A stretch of 64,000 nt of DNA from Lathyrus oleraceus (taxonomy: Eukaryota; Streptophyta; Magnoliopsida; Fabales; Fabaceae). A model generated the notes under the pieces. It was given only the letters and a program-made list of their open reading frames with translations, made no database searches and had not been told where the DNA came from. This document shows, piece after piece, positions 22,222 through 31,620 of this stretch. The stretch spans positions 33,166,699-33,230,698 of the forward strand of contig NC_066581.1 in the NCBI RefSeq assembly GCF_024323335.1, given 5' to 3'. The position numbers were made by a program, and so were the translations under genes. The first letter of the stretch is position 1; every line of letters begins with the position of its first letter.

Positions 22222-23349
22222 CGCTAGTCGTGGACGGTTTTCCTTTGTCGGGTATCTGTGAACTCGCTTGGGACCAATAACTGCCTGATACAGGGAACAA
22301 ACATTAGACACTGCGGTGACACCTGCAAAACAGACAAGGGTTAATATGCATGGTATGCGATGCACTGCTTGTTCAGTTTTAAGGCACCCCCGTTTTGAAA
22401 GGGAATACCCTGCAAATGAATAAGCATGAGATGTTGGATGCAAATATGCAGATGATGTTATGCAATTCAAAGGCATGTCAATCAGAATTGATGGACCCGC
22501 TTGAACATCTGTCAGGTTGCACTGTCTGGAGAGAAATTAAGAGCACACCAAACAAAGGTCATGGGATGGATCATGTTATCCTTAATATCAACCACCCATT
22601 TTGGTGGATTATGGTTTACACCTTATCAACACCCGAGTTTCATTGATATTAAGGATACCTGATCGGATTAACCATGAATCAAGGGTTTGTTGCAAGTCAC
22701 GAGCATGGAGTTTAGGTTAAGAACCACCCAAAAGGAGTGTACTAAGGTTTAAACCTGCCAAACATGTTCTACAAAAGGTTCCCATAGTCATAATCCCATC
22801 TTTCGGATATTATCAGAGGAACGACTACTCGTATTCCAACAATATTCTCAAGAGAGACTCTTATGAGTGTAGTATCGCGTAACAATCGTATCAAATCTCA
22901 CACTTGAACGACTTTCGCACTACATCCTACGAATAGGCCAAGATGGGTTTGGTAAACTAAGGTCCTCGGCTTCTTAGGTCCATATTGGAACAAGTAATGT
23001 CTAACCACAACTTACTTGTGTGACATTATTGATCTCAACATGACCTCCACCAAGTGAATGGGCTTGCAAGTCGACTCGCTAAGGAATAACTCCACATAAG
23101 TCGACAGGACTATGCCATTCTCCTATCCTAAGTGCACTCGAGTTCGGGTATAGAACTCATCTCACAAAGATCACCAAGCAGCCATAGCCAGCCAACAGAT
23201 ACATCAATGATATGTACACAATGCAATAAGGTAAAGCAGGTAAATAAATAACTGTACAAAAGCATGAACACCCAACAAACAAACAAACTACAAAAGCTAG
23301 GAGGGACTCGCTTAGGGAAGATGGACCAGCAAGAGGTCAACTTCTTATG
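22222..23349 (-). other. 5' leader of element C, ORF1 absent
   Basis: Between primer site and gag. The part near 22460-22510 (GGCATGTCAATCAG, TGAACATCTGTC) matches the leader upstream of ORF1 in unit A (30830-30880), so gag follows the leader directly and ORF1 has been lost or never gained. A short inverted repeat that could form a hairpin lies at 22562-22652 (ATCCTTAATATCAA and TTGATATTAAGGAT). Confidence 0.75.
22577..22652. repeat. Inverted repeat in C leader
   Basis: ATCCTTAATATCAA at 22579-22592 is the exact reverse complement of TTGATATTAAGGAT at about 22643-22656, with further pairing around AACCACCC/GGTGGATT. It may be a remnant of a short inverted-repeat insertion or a leader hairpin. 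Coordinates are approximate by a few bases. Confidence 0.6.
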
Positions 23350-23367
23350 TCCCCAGCAGAGTCGCCA
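23350..23367 (-). promoter_or_regulatory. Primer binding site, element C
   Basis: TGGCGACTCTGCTGGGGA on the - strand, two bases inside the 5' LTR border. Identical to A and B. Confidence 0.9.
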
Positions 23368-23369
23368 GC

Positions 23370-25092
23370 TGTCGCAACCTGAAAAATACAGTGCGCGAAA
23401 AAAAAACAACTGGCGAAAGAAAAAGACAGAAGAGTCGCCACCGTGCGTTATTCATCCCAAAGGAGGGAAAGGAAACGCTCGAAGTAAACCTGAAAAAGGA
23501 AAGAACAAGACGGGGTCTCGCAATCAAATCTTGGGTTCGGGAGTCGGTTATGCGAAGGGAAGGTATTAGCACCCCTACGCATCCGTAGTACTCTACGGGA
23601 TCCACTTTTGTAGTTTTCGTCTAAAGGGTGTGGGTTTATCTTGTGCTGTTTGCCAAAAAAAAAGGGTTAAATGAAAATGACTCGCGCGAATGTCGCATCC
23701 ACTGCATACGTATCTCATCTGAATATGAGAATCAGAGTCTTCGTAGCTCGGCTACCTATGGGTTGGGGGGATGTGTGCTCGCTAAGACATCGCGTCTTAT
23801 GCCTACGTATCTCATCCGGCCTGAGAATCAGAGCAAAACGTAGTTCGGCTAACTACGGGGTTGTGGATTGGGTTTTGGACGAACGACGTCACTACGCAAT
23901 CTACCGGATGCTCGACCTTTGGAGACTTACTCGCCTGTAGTAGAAGGAGTTAACGTGTTGCTTTGGGTTTTAGGGTTTGGGATGCTCGAGGGCAAAAAGG
24001 CAGTCCTTGATGAAGGAACCGCGCTACCTGCAGGGATACGAACACAAAACACAAAACATGTATCTTGAGGTAAACACAAAAACATTGCCTCCTATCGAGG
24101 TCTTCCAGCTAGGAAAGCAGTAAAATGCGGGAAAAATGTAAAAGTACCACGCGGATAAAGATCCGAAGTAACAGCAATTAGAGGAACAAGAAACCCAGAG
24201 ATCTCTCAAGCTGGTACCATCAAAGAAGGCGAGTCAGTACAGGTAATCGGAATAAACCTCCAGGGGTTATCCCACAAATAAAGTGGGAAACCACGCAAGT
24301 TATCCCTGCAAAAGTCATGTGAGCCCTCACAAAAACTCAACAAAAGGGTTAGTGAAACACCATAAGCATTTTTTTCATGAATAACAGTATGGTTTCAGAA
24401 ACCTCAAACCCTGTGGCATACACTCAAAAATTAAACGGTTAAACATTCAAGGCATTGTTTATACATTCATATACATATTAAACCCCTGGGCGAAAAACCT
24501 AATGAAATTCATCCATCATACCTCATACATTCAGAGTATTCAACTTCAAAGCAAAAGGTAATGGGAATAAAGGCAAACCTGATTGGAGAGCTTGATTGAA
24601 ATTGAGTTGCACCCGTGAGGTTTACAAAACAATCTTCAGGGTTTATGTGAGGCAGAGGTGATTCTGTGTAGTTGAGTTCCCTTCGGGGTTTGGAGGCTGC
24701 TCTGAACTCCGTTAGGTCTCCTCTCACTATCTTTTTCCTCAGGGTTTTGTTCCAAGGAAACCTCAGAGTATTTTGCTTCTCTTCAAAATCCCCCTTTGTT
24801 CTGTGTTCTCTCAAGTGAAGCCTTGATATTTATAGACTGAATTTCATGGTTTTGTGGGCTCAAATGAGAGAGACCCAAGTCCAAAATTTTTTATTATATT
24901 TTATTTATCTAATTATATATTTAATTAATTAATTAATAATTTTTTTTTTTTTTCGTTTTTTTTTTTTCGTTTTTTTTTTTTAATTTTTAATTTTTTTTTT
25001 TTTTTGGATCTAATTCTGATTGACATGATGAAATGCAATATGAAATGCTAAATGAATGCATGAATGAGGAGGGCAAATTTTGGGGTGTTACA
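23370..25092 (-). repeat. 5' LTR of element C
   Basis: 1,723 bp; nearly identical to 14622-16317. The length difference is mostly in the T-rich tract (24890-25010) and a 14-bp stretch near 25025. TATA box on the - strand at 24827-24834. Confidence 0.95.
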
Positions 25093-25097
25093 GAGGT
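25093..25097. repeat. Target site duplication of element C, right
   Basis: GAGGT, partner of 14617-14621. Both copies lie in A's pol frame at the end of RT. Confidence 0.95.
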
Positions 25098-26318
25098 TTC
25101 TGTAGATACTCTTTTATCTTCTCGAAAGCCCTTTGACAATCTTCATTCCACCTGATAGCCTGATCTTTCCTCAGCAATTTGAAAATTGGCTCACACGTGG
25201 TTGTCAGGTGAGAGAAGAACCTTGCAATGTAGTTCAACCTCCCTAAGAAACTACAGACTTGCTTCTCTGTTCTTGGCTCTGGCATTTCCTGTATCGCTTT
25301 TACTTTGTCGGGATCCACCTCAATCCCTTTTCCGCTAACAATAAAACCCAGCAATTTTCCCGATCTCACCCCGAAAGTGCACTTGTTCGGGTTAAGTCTC
25401 AGTTTGAATTTCCTCAAACGCTCAAACAGTTTCTACAAATTCACCAAATGTTCTTCTTCTGTCTGAGATTTGGCAATCATATCGTCCACATAAACCTCGA
25501 TTTCATGATGAATCATATCATGGAACAGAGTCACCATAGCTCGTTGATATGTTGCTCCAGCATTTTTCAGACCAAACGGCATCACCTTGTAGCAGAAGGT
25601 GCCCCATGGGGTTATGAAAGTTGTCTTTTCCATGTCTTCTGGTGCCATCTTGATTTGGTTATAGCCAGAAAAGCCATCCATGAAGGAGAATACCAAGAAC
25701 TGAGTTGTATTATCCACCAAAACGTCGATGTGAGGTAATGGGAAATCATCTTTAGGGCTAGCTCTGTTCAGATCCCGGTAGTCGACACACATCCGTACCT
25801 TTCCATCCTTCTTAGGTACTGGGACGATGTTTGCAACCCATGGCGGATAATTGGTGACTGCTAGAAACCCTGCATCCAACTGCTTTTGCACTTCTTCCTT
25901 TATCTTGACAGCCATCTCTGGTCTTGTTCTTCTGAGCTTCTGCTTGACCAGAGGACAACCTTCTTTGAGAGGCAAGCAGTGTACCACGATGTCTGTGTCC
26001 AGCCCAGGCATGTCCTGATAAGACCAGGCGAAGATGTCAACGTATTCTTGCAGCAATCCAATCAGCCCTTTCTTCACATCATCTCCTAAAGCAGCCCCTA
26101 TCTTGATTTCTCTCTTGGCGTCCTCGGTGCCGAGATTAATCACTTCAACAGACTCTTGATGCGGTTGAATAACCCTTTCCTCTTGTTTTAATAACCTGGT
26201 AAGCTCTTCAGGGAGTTCACAGTCTTCATCACCCTCTTCTTCAGCTTGAAAGATTGGATTTTCAAAGTTGAAACGAGCCGTAGCAGAAACGTTATCAATA
26301 GGATCCGGTGATGTGCAT
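25093..26318 (-). pseudogene. pol: Pol of unit A, N-terminal part: reverse transcriptase
   Basis: Begins after the intron with the linker FENPIFQAEEE and EDCELPEELTRLL, followed by the RT domain: PPWVANIVPVPKKDG, MCVDYRDLNRASPKDDFPLP, FMDGFSGYNQI, VMPFGLKNAGATYQR and the YVDD active site (EVYVDDMIAKS). A TAG codon at 25433-25435 breaks the frame just after the active site, where related elements have Gln. The frame reopens with RKFKLRLNPNKC and runs to the C insertion point in the segment before RNase H. No protease precedes RT. It encodes cDNA synthesis, but this copy is disabled by the stop and by element C. Confidence 0.88.
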
Positions 26319-26566
26319 CTGCATGAGTGATGGTATGTGCTTATGAGTGTGAACAAGAAGTGAAAACAAAACAAAACATTGCCATTTTTTTTTATTTTGA
26401 AAAACTGCAAAAATAGAAAGACAGGGAACGAAATATTTGAATGCAAAAATACGTCCTTTATTTATGATAAAAATGCAAGTGTCACATAGACGGGCCCTAC
26501 AATGAGTCATTACGCCCTGGGCGGAACGTAAGACTTGGATATGCATGAATAAACAAAGAAAATTAC
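26319..26566 (-). other. Predicted gag/pol intron, unit A (248 bp)
   Basis: 5' splice site GA|GTAATT overlaps the gag stop TAA (26563-26565). 3' splice site TCATGCAG|A at 26319, preceded by a pyrimidine-rich stretch. Splicing removes the stop and joins Gag to the pre-RT linker in frame. The internal words CTTACNTTNNGCCC and GTAGGGCC are shared with the intron of C. Confidence 0.7.
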
Positions 26567-28467
26567 TCTTCAAGAAGAGTGACTTGGATAATCTCTTCAG
26601 AAGACCAATTGTTGATGACTTCACCCGGGATCCTCGGACGCACCCAGTTGTCAATGTCACAATCACTATCCCCATCTTCTTCGTTGACTGCAGAGACCTC
26701 ACTGGGAATCACAACATTAACAGGAACAACATCTGCGAATTCATCAGTAGCATCTTCAAACCCTTCTTCCTCAACCCCTTCCACAAACTCTTGGACAGAC
26801 AAATCTTCAACCTGGAGGATACCTTTGTCGAGCAAGGCCTGGATACCCTGCTGTAGCTTCCAACAACCTCCACTCTGAGTGGCACAATCCAAACAACCCT
26901 TCCCACAACCGGGGAAAACATCGGCCTTCAGCAAGCATCCTTTGATATCCAACAATGGAGTCTTCAACTTCAACACATCCTTAATGGACTTGGCTTTTCC
27001 CTCTATCATGTTAACGTTCGCACCACCATGTTGGGGCATGGGATTGTTAACGACATTCGGAGCCGGTGCAAGGTCGATGGCCTTTGAATCTATGAGGTCC
27101 TGAACTACGTGCTTAAAAGCTTTGCAGTTCTCAATATTGTGGCCAGGTGCCCCAGAGTGGAAGCTACACCTAGCGTTGGCGTCGTAACCCACCGGAAGTC
27201 TACCAATAGGAGGAGCCAGAGTGCGCAGTTGCACAAGTTGTAGTTGTTGAAGACTAGAAAGCAATTGAGCGTACGACATTGGAAGGGTGTCGAAACGCCG
27301 GTCCATCATCCTTTGCCTCTGTTGATAAGCGGGTCTGTTACCCGGTTGCTGCTGCTGTTGATACTGAGCTGGTTGACGTTGTGATTGTTGTTGTTGTAGT
27401 GGCGCTGCAGCTGGAATGGTCACAGCCGCAACATACGGTTGCTGATGATAATTCTGAAAATTATTCCTCCGATTATCCCTGTTCTGATAAGAAGATATGG
27501 CATTTGCATCCCCTTCTCTCCTCTTCTGTCCCTGAATGAACGGCTTCTTCACCCCTGATGAGGATCCACCTCCACTCTGGCTCTTATAGGTCTTTAGGTA
27601 ATTCTCCACCATTTCTCCAGTAGAGACCACATCAGCAAAGTTGGAAGCATTGCACCCCACCAGACGCTCCAGATAAGGTCCAGGCAGCGTATTCATGAAC
27701 ATGTTGGCCATTTCCTTTTCCAACATAGGAGGCTGAACACGGGAAGCTGTATCCCTCCAGCGTTGAGCGTATTCCCTGAAGCACTCATTGCTTTTAAGAG
27801 ACAGATTCTGAAGTTGAGTTCTGTCCGGAGCCATGTCTGCATTATACTGATACTGCTTTACGAAAGCCTCCGCCAAATCCCTCCAGCAGTGGATATGGGC
27901 TCTGTCCAGCCTCATATACCATTCCAAGGATGCCCCAGCTAGGCTATCCTGGAAGAAGTACATAAGTAGCTTCTTGTCATCAGAGTATGCAACCATTTTA
28001 CGGAAGTAGGCTTGCACGTGAGTTTTGGGGCAAGAGCTGCTATTGTATTTGTCAAATATCGGGACCTTGAATTTCGGTGGCACTCTCACACCTGGGACCA
28101 GCCCCAAGTCAGCAACATCTACTCCCAGAAGATTCTGTCCTTCCACTACTTTCAACCTCTCTTCCAATCTTCTAAACATGGGGTCCATGCCAAAGTCCTC
28201 CTGAAGCAAGGGGAAATGATCATCCTGACCATCCTGAATGGGTTGTTGATCTAGGTTGACATGCGGGATCGGGATAGGCCCCGGTCCATTGGGACCATTA
28301 GCCTCTCCAGCTGGAGGATCAGCCAACGTCTCTGGTTGAGTAATAGGGGGATCCCTCTGCACCAACAATCTAAGCTCCTGATGTCCTTGAGCCACCCCTT
28401 GAACCAAATCCATGAATTGATTCATGCGAATCTTCATCTCGGCGAGCTCTGCTTGTAGGCTCTCCAT
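26563..28467 (-). CDS. gag: Gag polyprotein of unit A, protease lost
   Basis: 634 residues, start MESLQAELAEMKIRMNQFM (coiled coil). The gag core spans about 130-300 (AFVKQYQYNADMAPDRT, FREYAQRWRDTA, MANMFMNTLPGPYLERL), then a Gln-rich linker, a Zn-knuckle-like CSFHSGAPGHNIENC at about 440, NPMPQHGGANVNMIEG, a segment with LKTPLLDIKGCL and CGKGCLDC that in other Ogre elements precedes the protease, and an acidic tail ending DNWVRPRIPGE and NWSSEE. No protease active site motif is present. It forms the RNA-containing particle. The frame is fully open. Confidence 0.88.
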   Translation of the reverse strand: MESLQAELAEMKIRMNQFMDLVQGVAQGHQELRLLVQRDPPITQPETLADPPAGEANGPNGPGPIPIPHVNLDQQPIQDGQDDHFPLLQEDFGMDPMFRRLEERLKVVEGQNLLGVDVADLGLVPGVRVPPKFKVPIFDKYNSSSCPKTHVQAYFRKMVAYSDDKKLLMYFFQDSLAGASLEWYMRLDRAHIHCWRDLAEAFVKQYQYNADMAPDRTQLQNLSLKSNECFREYAQRWRDTASRVQPPMLEKEMANMFMNTLPGPYLERLVGCNASNFADVVSTGEMVENYLKTYKSQSGGGSSSGVKKPFIQGQKRREGDANAISSYQNRDNRRNNFQNYHQQPYVAAVTIPAAAPLQQQQSQRQPAQYQQQQQPGNRPAYQQRQRMMDRRFDTLPMSYAQLLSSLQQLQLVQLRTLAPPIGRLPVGYDANARCSFHSGAPGHNIENCKAFKHVVQDLIDSKAIDLAPAPNVVNNPMPQHGGANVNMIEGKAKSIKDVLKLKTPLLDIKGCLLKADVFPGCGKGCLDCATQSGGCWKLQQGIQALLDKGILQVEDLSVQEFVEGVEEEGFEDATDEFADVVPVNVVIPSEVSAVNEEDGDSDCDIDNWVRPRIPGEVINNWSSEEIIQVTLLEE

Positions 28468-28859
28468 CGCTCTCTGTTGATTCCTTCGGGTACCGTATCG
28501 GTGAATGCCTGAGTCAGCTATCCTGCTAGTGGGACACCAAACAATATGAGAACACTGCAGCGGTACCTGTTATGCAAGATATGACAATGAATATGTAAAT
28601 GCAATGCCATGTTTATCAAATCCAAAAGGTATTCTACCCCCTTGATTCCAGTCTCACATCAGGCGAATAGTGCAAGAAGACTGAGTCATGGATAAACTTC
28701 TGAGATCAAGATGCAACAAAGGGAAACCAACATACAAATGAGTTCTAGGAAAGGGGCCTTAGCCAAAAGTACATCAAAAGAGGATCCCCACAACAAGCCT
28801 GTGGATTATCTCTACACAGCGACAAAACAAAAAGTAAAGGGAGGAACATAAACCAGGGA
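28468..28859 (-). other. Spacer between ORF1 and gag, unit A
   Basis: Non-coding, about 390 bp. Contains TTGCATAACAG|GTACC (around 28575), an acceptor-like sequence with a counterpart before gag in C (TTTTGCAG|GTGTCACC). The part 28598-28859 is the same as 4962-5224 in unit B. Confidence 0.5.
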
Positions 28860-30710
28860 TCAGCCTCCTGTATACAACCCATAAGGACTGCTCCTCACTT
28901 CATCCAGTAATGCCACCGTGTCGGGATGATCTGGAGATTCTGTCAAATGCCGGATAAGCAGATTCCTCTTGTGAATGATCCCATCCAGTTCGTTGATGTG
29001 CTCTCTGTAGTAATTCCCATCATCTTCTCCGAATACCTCTTCAAGTCTGGATTTCTTCAAACCTGCCAACACCTTGAGTTCTTCAATCTGTCCTCGAGCC
29101 TCATGGAGTTGATCTGTGATGTAGCCATTAGTAGAACGGGCGCACAGAAGCTCATTGTTTTTCCCCTTCAGCAAAGTCGTCAATTTCTCTATCTGACCAG
29201 TCAGTTCGGCTACTGTCTCTTCCTCCTTTGCCTTCCGAGAAGTTGAAAATGCATCCCATTGCTCCTGCCACCCAGCTAATTTACCATGAGCATCTACTAA
29301 CTGCTGCTTGACTCGCCTCAACTCAGAACTGGATGATCTCAAGGCTTCGTCTGTCTTCCTGAAGAAGTCCGCCTCCACAGCAAATCTCCTCTCTGCTTCC
29401 TTTTGCACTCTGACGGCTTCCCCCTTCTGATATTCTGCCTCATGGAATTGATGCATACAGTCTTGCAACTTCTCGCTTAACTCTGAGTTCTCGGCTTGAA
29501 GTCCCTCCATGGCACTCTTCAACTTGTCGTACTCCTCTCGGCTCACCATTGTTGACTGCTCAGGAGTAGGTGGATACAAAGGTTCTTCAATAGCGAACGG
29601 CAGGCCAAACTCTTCGACTCTTCCTTGGAGCCACTCTTCATACCGAGGGTAAGTTCTACAATCTCCTTTTCCAAGGACGGTTCTTCCTCTCTTGATCACC
29701 TTGAGCCAGGCCTCAGCTGCCTTACGGGATACCGTCAAATCAGGCGAAGAATGGAAAAACAGAGATTCTTCCACATCCTTTTCCAAAGGCGGAGTTCTTA
29801 AAGCATATCCAAACTGTCTAACTGCTAGAGAAGGATTATAGTTGATTCCTCCTCTTCTTCCTACCAACGGAACATTTGGGAAGTTCCCACAAGTATGAAT
29901 AATATCTGCCCGAAGCAAGCTCCGGTCGGACCACCAAGGAATATCTTCAGCTCTCAACCCCATCAATCTCTTCGACCAACTCAACGAGTCCTTGACATTA
30001 ACGAACACTCCTGATTTGGGTAGGTGAGAACTGAACCACCTATAAAACAAAGGCACACAACAATTCAACAATCCCCCTTTTCTATTCTTATTTCTGTGGT
30101 GCACTGAATGAAAGAAATCTCCTAGCAAGGTCGGTACTGGATTTCTCAACACGAAGAGGCGTATTGCGTCCATGTCCACAAATTTGGCGACATTAGGGAA
30201 CAAGACAATCCCATACACGCAAAGAGCCAACACAGCATTGAAACCCCTCTGGTTACCGTCTTCCAGCTTCTTCTTTGCTTCTCCCAGTAAGAAACTCAGA
30301 TGAAAACCACTAACCTCTCCCTTCTGACACATATTAGCCTTCCAGACTGATTCCTCCAAATATGTGACTGAAGCAACCATGCTGAGATCGGGCAGAAACT
30401 CAGAACTGTAGAACAATAACTGTGACCTGATAGGAACTCTGAGAAAACTGGCAATCTCCTCCAGAGTAGGGACCAAGATATAATCCGGGAATGTAAAACA
30501 CCTCAATGGAGGGTCATAGAACTGTAGCAGTGTGAATAAGGCGTCATGTTGATCTTTGGAAAGAACCGTGACGAAACTTAGAATCAGACCGTAATCCTCT
30601 CGGAATCCTTCTAGAGAATCAGGATCCATTAACTGCATCAACTGTTGGATGGGCTCCAGACAGACCACCGGAAACTTGTAGGCGACAAGTCTCTTTCTGC
30701 CAATATCCAT
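28860..30710 (-). CDS. Ogre ORF1 protein, unit A
   Basis: 616 residues from the Met of MDIGRKRLVAYKF; the frame extends 44 codons upstream without recognisable content. ORF1 upstream of gag is a hallmark of Ogre elements and its role is not established. Residues about 20-340 form a globular region with FPDYILVPTLEEIASFLRVP, GDFFHSVHHRNK and LGKGDCRTYPRYEEWL, resembling plant mobile domain-like proteins. About 380-580 is a long coiled coil (MVSREEYDKLKSAMEGL onward). The C-terminus is DEVRSSPYGLYTGG. Unlike copy B it has no internal stop. A role in RNA, chromatin or particle binding would be guesswork. Confidence 0.85.
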   Translation of the reverse strand: MDIGRKRLVAYKFPVVCLEPIQQLMQLMDPDSLEGFREDYGLILSFVTVLSKDQHDALFTLLQFYDPPLRCFTFPDYILVPTLEEIASFLRVPIRSQLLFYSSEFLPDLSMVASVTYLEESVWKANMCQKGEVSGFHLSFLLGEAKKKLEDGNQRGFNAVLALCVYGIVLFPNVAKFVDMDAIRLFVLRNPVPTLLGDFFHSVHHRNKNRKGGLLNCCVPLFYRWFSSHLPKSGVFVNVKDSLSWSKRLMGLRAEDIPWWSDRSLLRADIIHTCGNFPNVPLVGRRGGINYNPSLAVRQFGYALRTPPLEKDVEESLFFHSSPDLTVSRKAAEAWLKVIKRGRTVLGKGDCRTYPRYEEWLQGRVEEFGLPFAIEEPLYPPTPEQSTMVSREEYDKLKSAMEGLQAENSELSEKLQDCMHQFHEAEYQKGEAVRVQKEAERRFAVEADFFRKTDEALRSSSSELRRVKQQLVDAHGKLAGWQEQWDAFSTSRKAKEEETVAELTGQIEKLTTLLKGKNNELLCARSTNGYITDQLHEARGQIEELKVLAGLKKSRLEEVFGEDDGNYYREHINELDGIIHKRNLLIRHLTESPDHPDTVALLDEVRSSPYGLYTGG

Positions 30711-31600
30711 CTTAAGAGAACCAGAAAAACCCCGACTGGAATCAAGAAGAAGATGTAAACCCCCTTGAAATGGATAAACATGTGTTAAATGATATGAATG
30801 CAAATGATGTGATGATGTGAATGCAATGCAATGGCATGTCAATCAGGATTGTTGTATCTGCTTGAACATCTGTCGGGTTACATTGTCTGAAGAGAAAACC
30901 ACTGAGGAATATAATACAAGATCAAAGCTCTGCTCCAGAAAACCGGGTTGGTTGGAGGTTAAGGTTTCCTGAATTTAGCCCGCCCCTCACTGGTAGGTTC
31001 TAAGAACAGAAGTTCGTCAACTTCAGCCCTTCAGTCGCGAATAATACGTTTACCACTGAAGGTTTGGCATTATTACGGGATAAAAGACCTCCACTGACTC
31101 ACCTCAACAGGACATCCTAAAGCAAGTTCCCAGCCTCGGGGTCCTCGGATTGATCAGCGAGAATGCGCCCATCAGAGCTAACATAATCACGTCTCGGAGG
31201 AGAGGCCTCGACTGAGTTCTCGGGAAATGGTCACCAGAGTCGACGATTTCTAAAGGAACATCATGTCGTTACGGAACATCCGTAGGACATAATATATCCA
31301 AGAGAAACCTCGTCTGGGTGTGGTTCTTCACGAACGACTTAACGTAGCAACATGCCACGCAAGCCTCATGATCATCCACTCTAAAACCTGTGTGTACACT
31401 CAAGCCTGGGTAATGGGCTTATCTCTCGTAGAACATCCCATCCCAACAAACAAACAACAACTCCAACAGATACAGCAGATGAATGCAAGCAAGTAAGTAA
31501 ATAAATGTACAAAAGCATGAACACCCAATGAACCAGAAATCACACAAGCTAGGAGGGACTCGCTTAGGGAAGATGGACCAGCAAGAGGTCAACTTCTTGG
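30711..31600 (-). other. 5' leader of unit A
   Basis: Between the primer site and ORF1, about 890 bp, no convincing gene. CATTTCAAG|GGGG and TTGATTCCAG just upstream of ORF1 are acceptor-like but unproven. Nearly identical to 7076-7965. Confidence 0.65.
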
Positions 31601-31618
31601 TCCCCAGCAGAGTCGCCA
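31601..31618 (-). promoter_or_regulatory. Primer binding site, unit A
   Basis: TGGCGACTCTGCTGGGGA on the - strand, two bases from the LTR. Complementary to a tRNA 3' end of the tRNA-Arg type. Confidence 0.9.
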
Positions 31619-31620
31619 GC

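Larger units (their letters stand above)
14622..25092 (-). mobile_element. Non-autonomous Ogre-like element C (gag only)
   Basis: 10,471 bp, complete with two LTRs (14622-16317 and 23370-25092), primer site, polypurine tract and GAGGT duplication. It lies in the pol gene of unit A, in the same orientation, between the RT and RNase H regions. It has no ORF1, no protease, no RT and no integrase core, but keeps an open gag, the gag/pol intron, the hairpin array and the 3' UTR repeats. The LTRs differ at about nine single bases by eye, so it moved recently. This fits the class of LTR elements that encode only Gag and borrow enzymes. Confidence 0.93.

Noticed and set aside
22222..22476. 85-residue N-terminal extension of Gag in C
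   Set aside because: No counterpart in Gag of A, low similarity to coding sequence, and it corresponds to leader sequence; the internal Met gives the family-like start.
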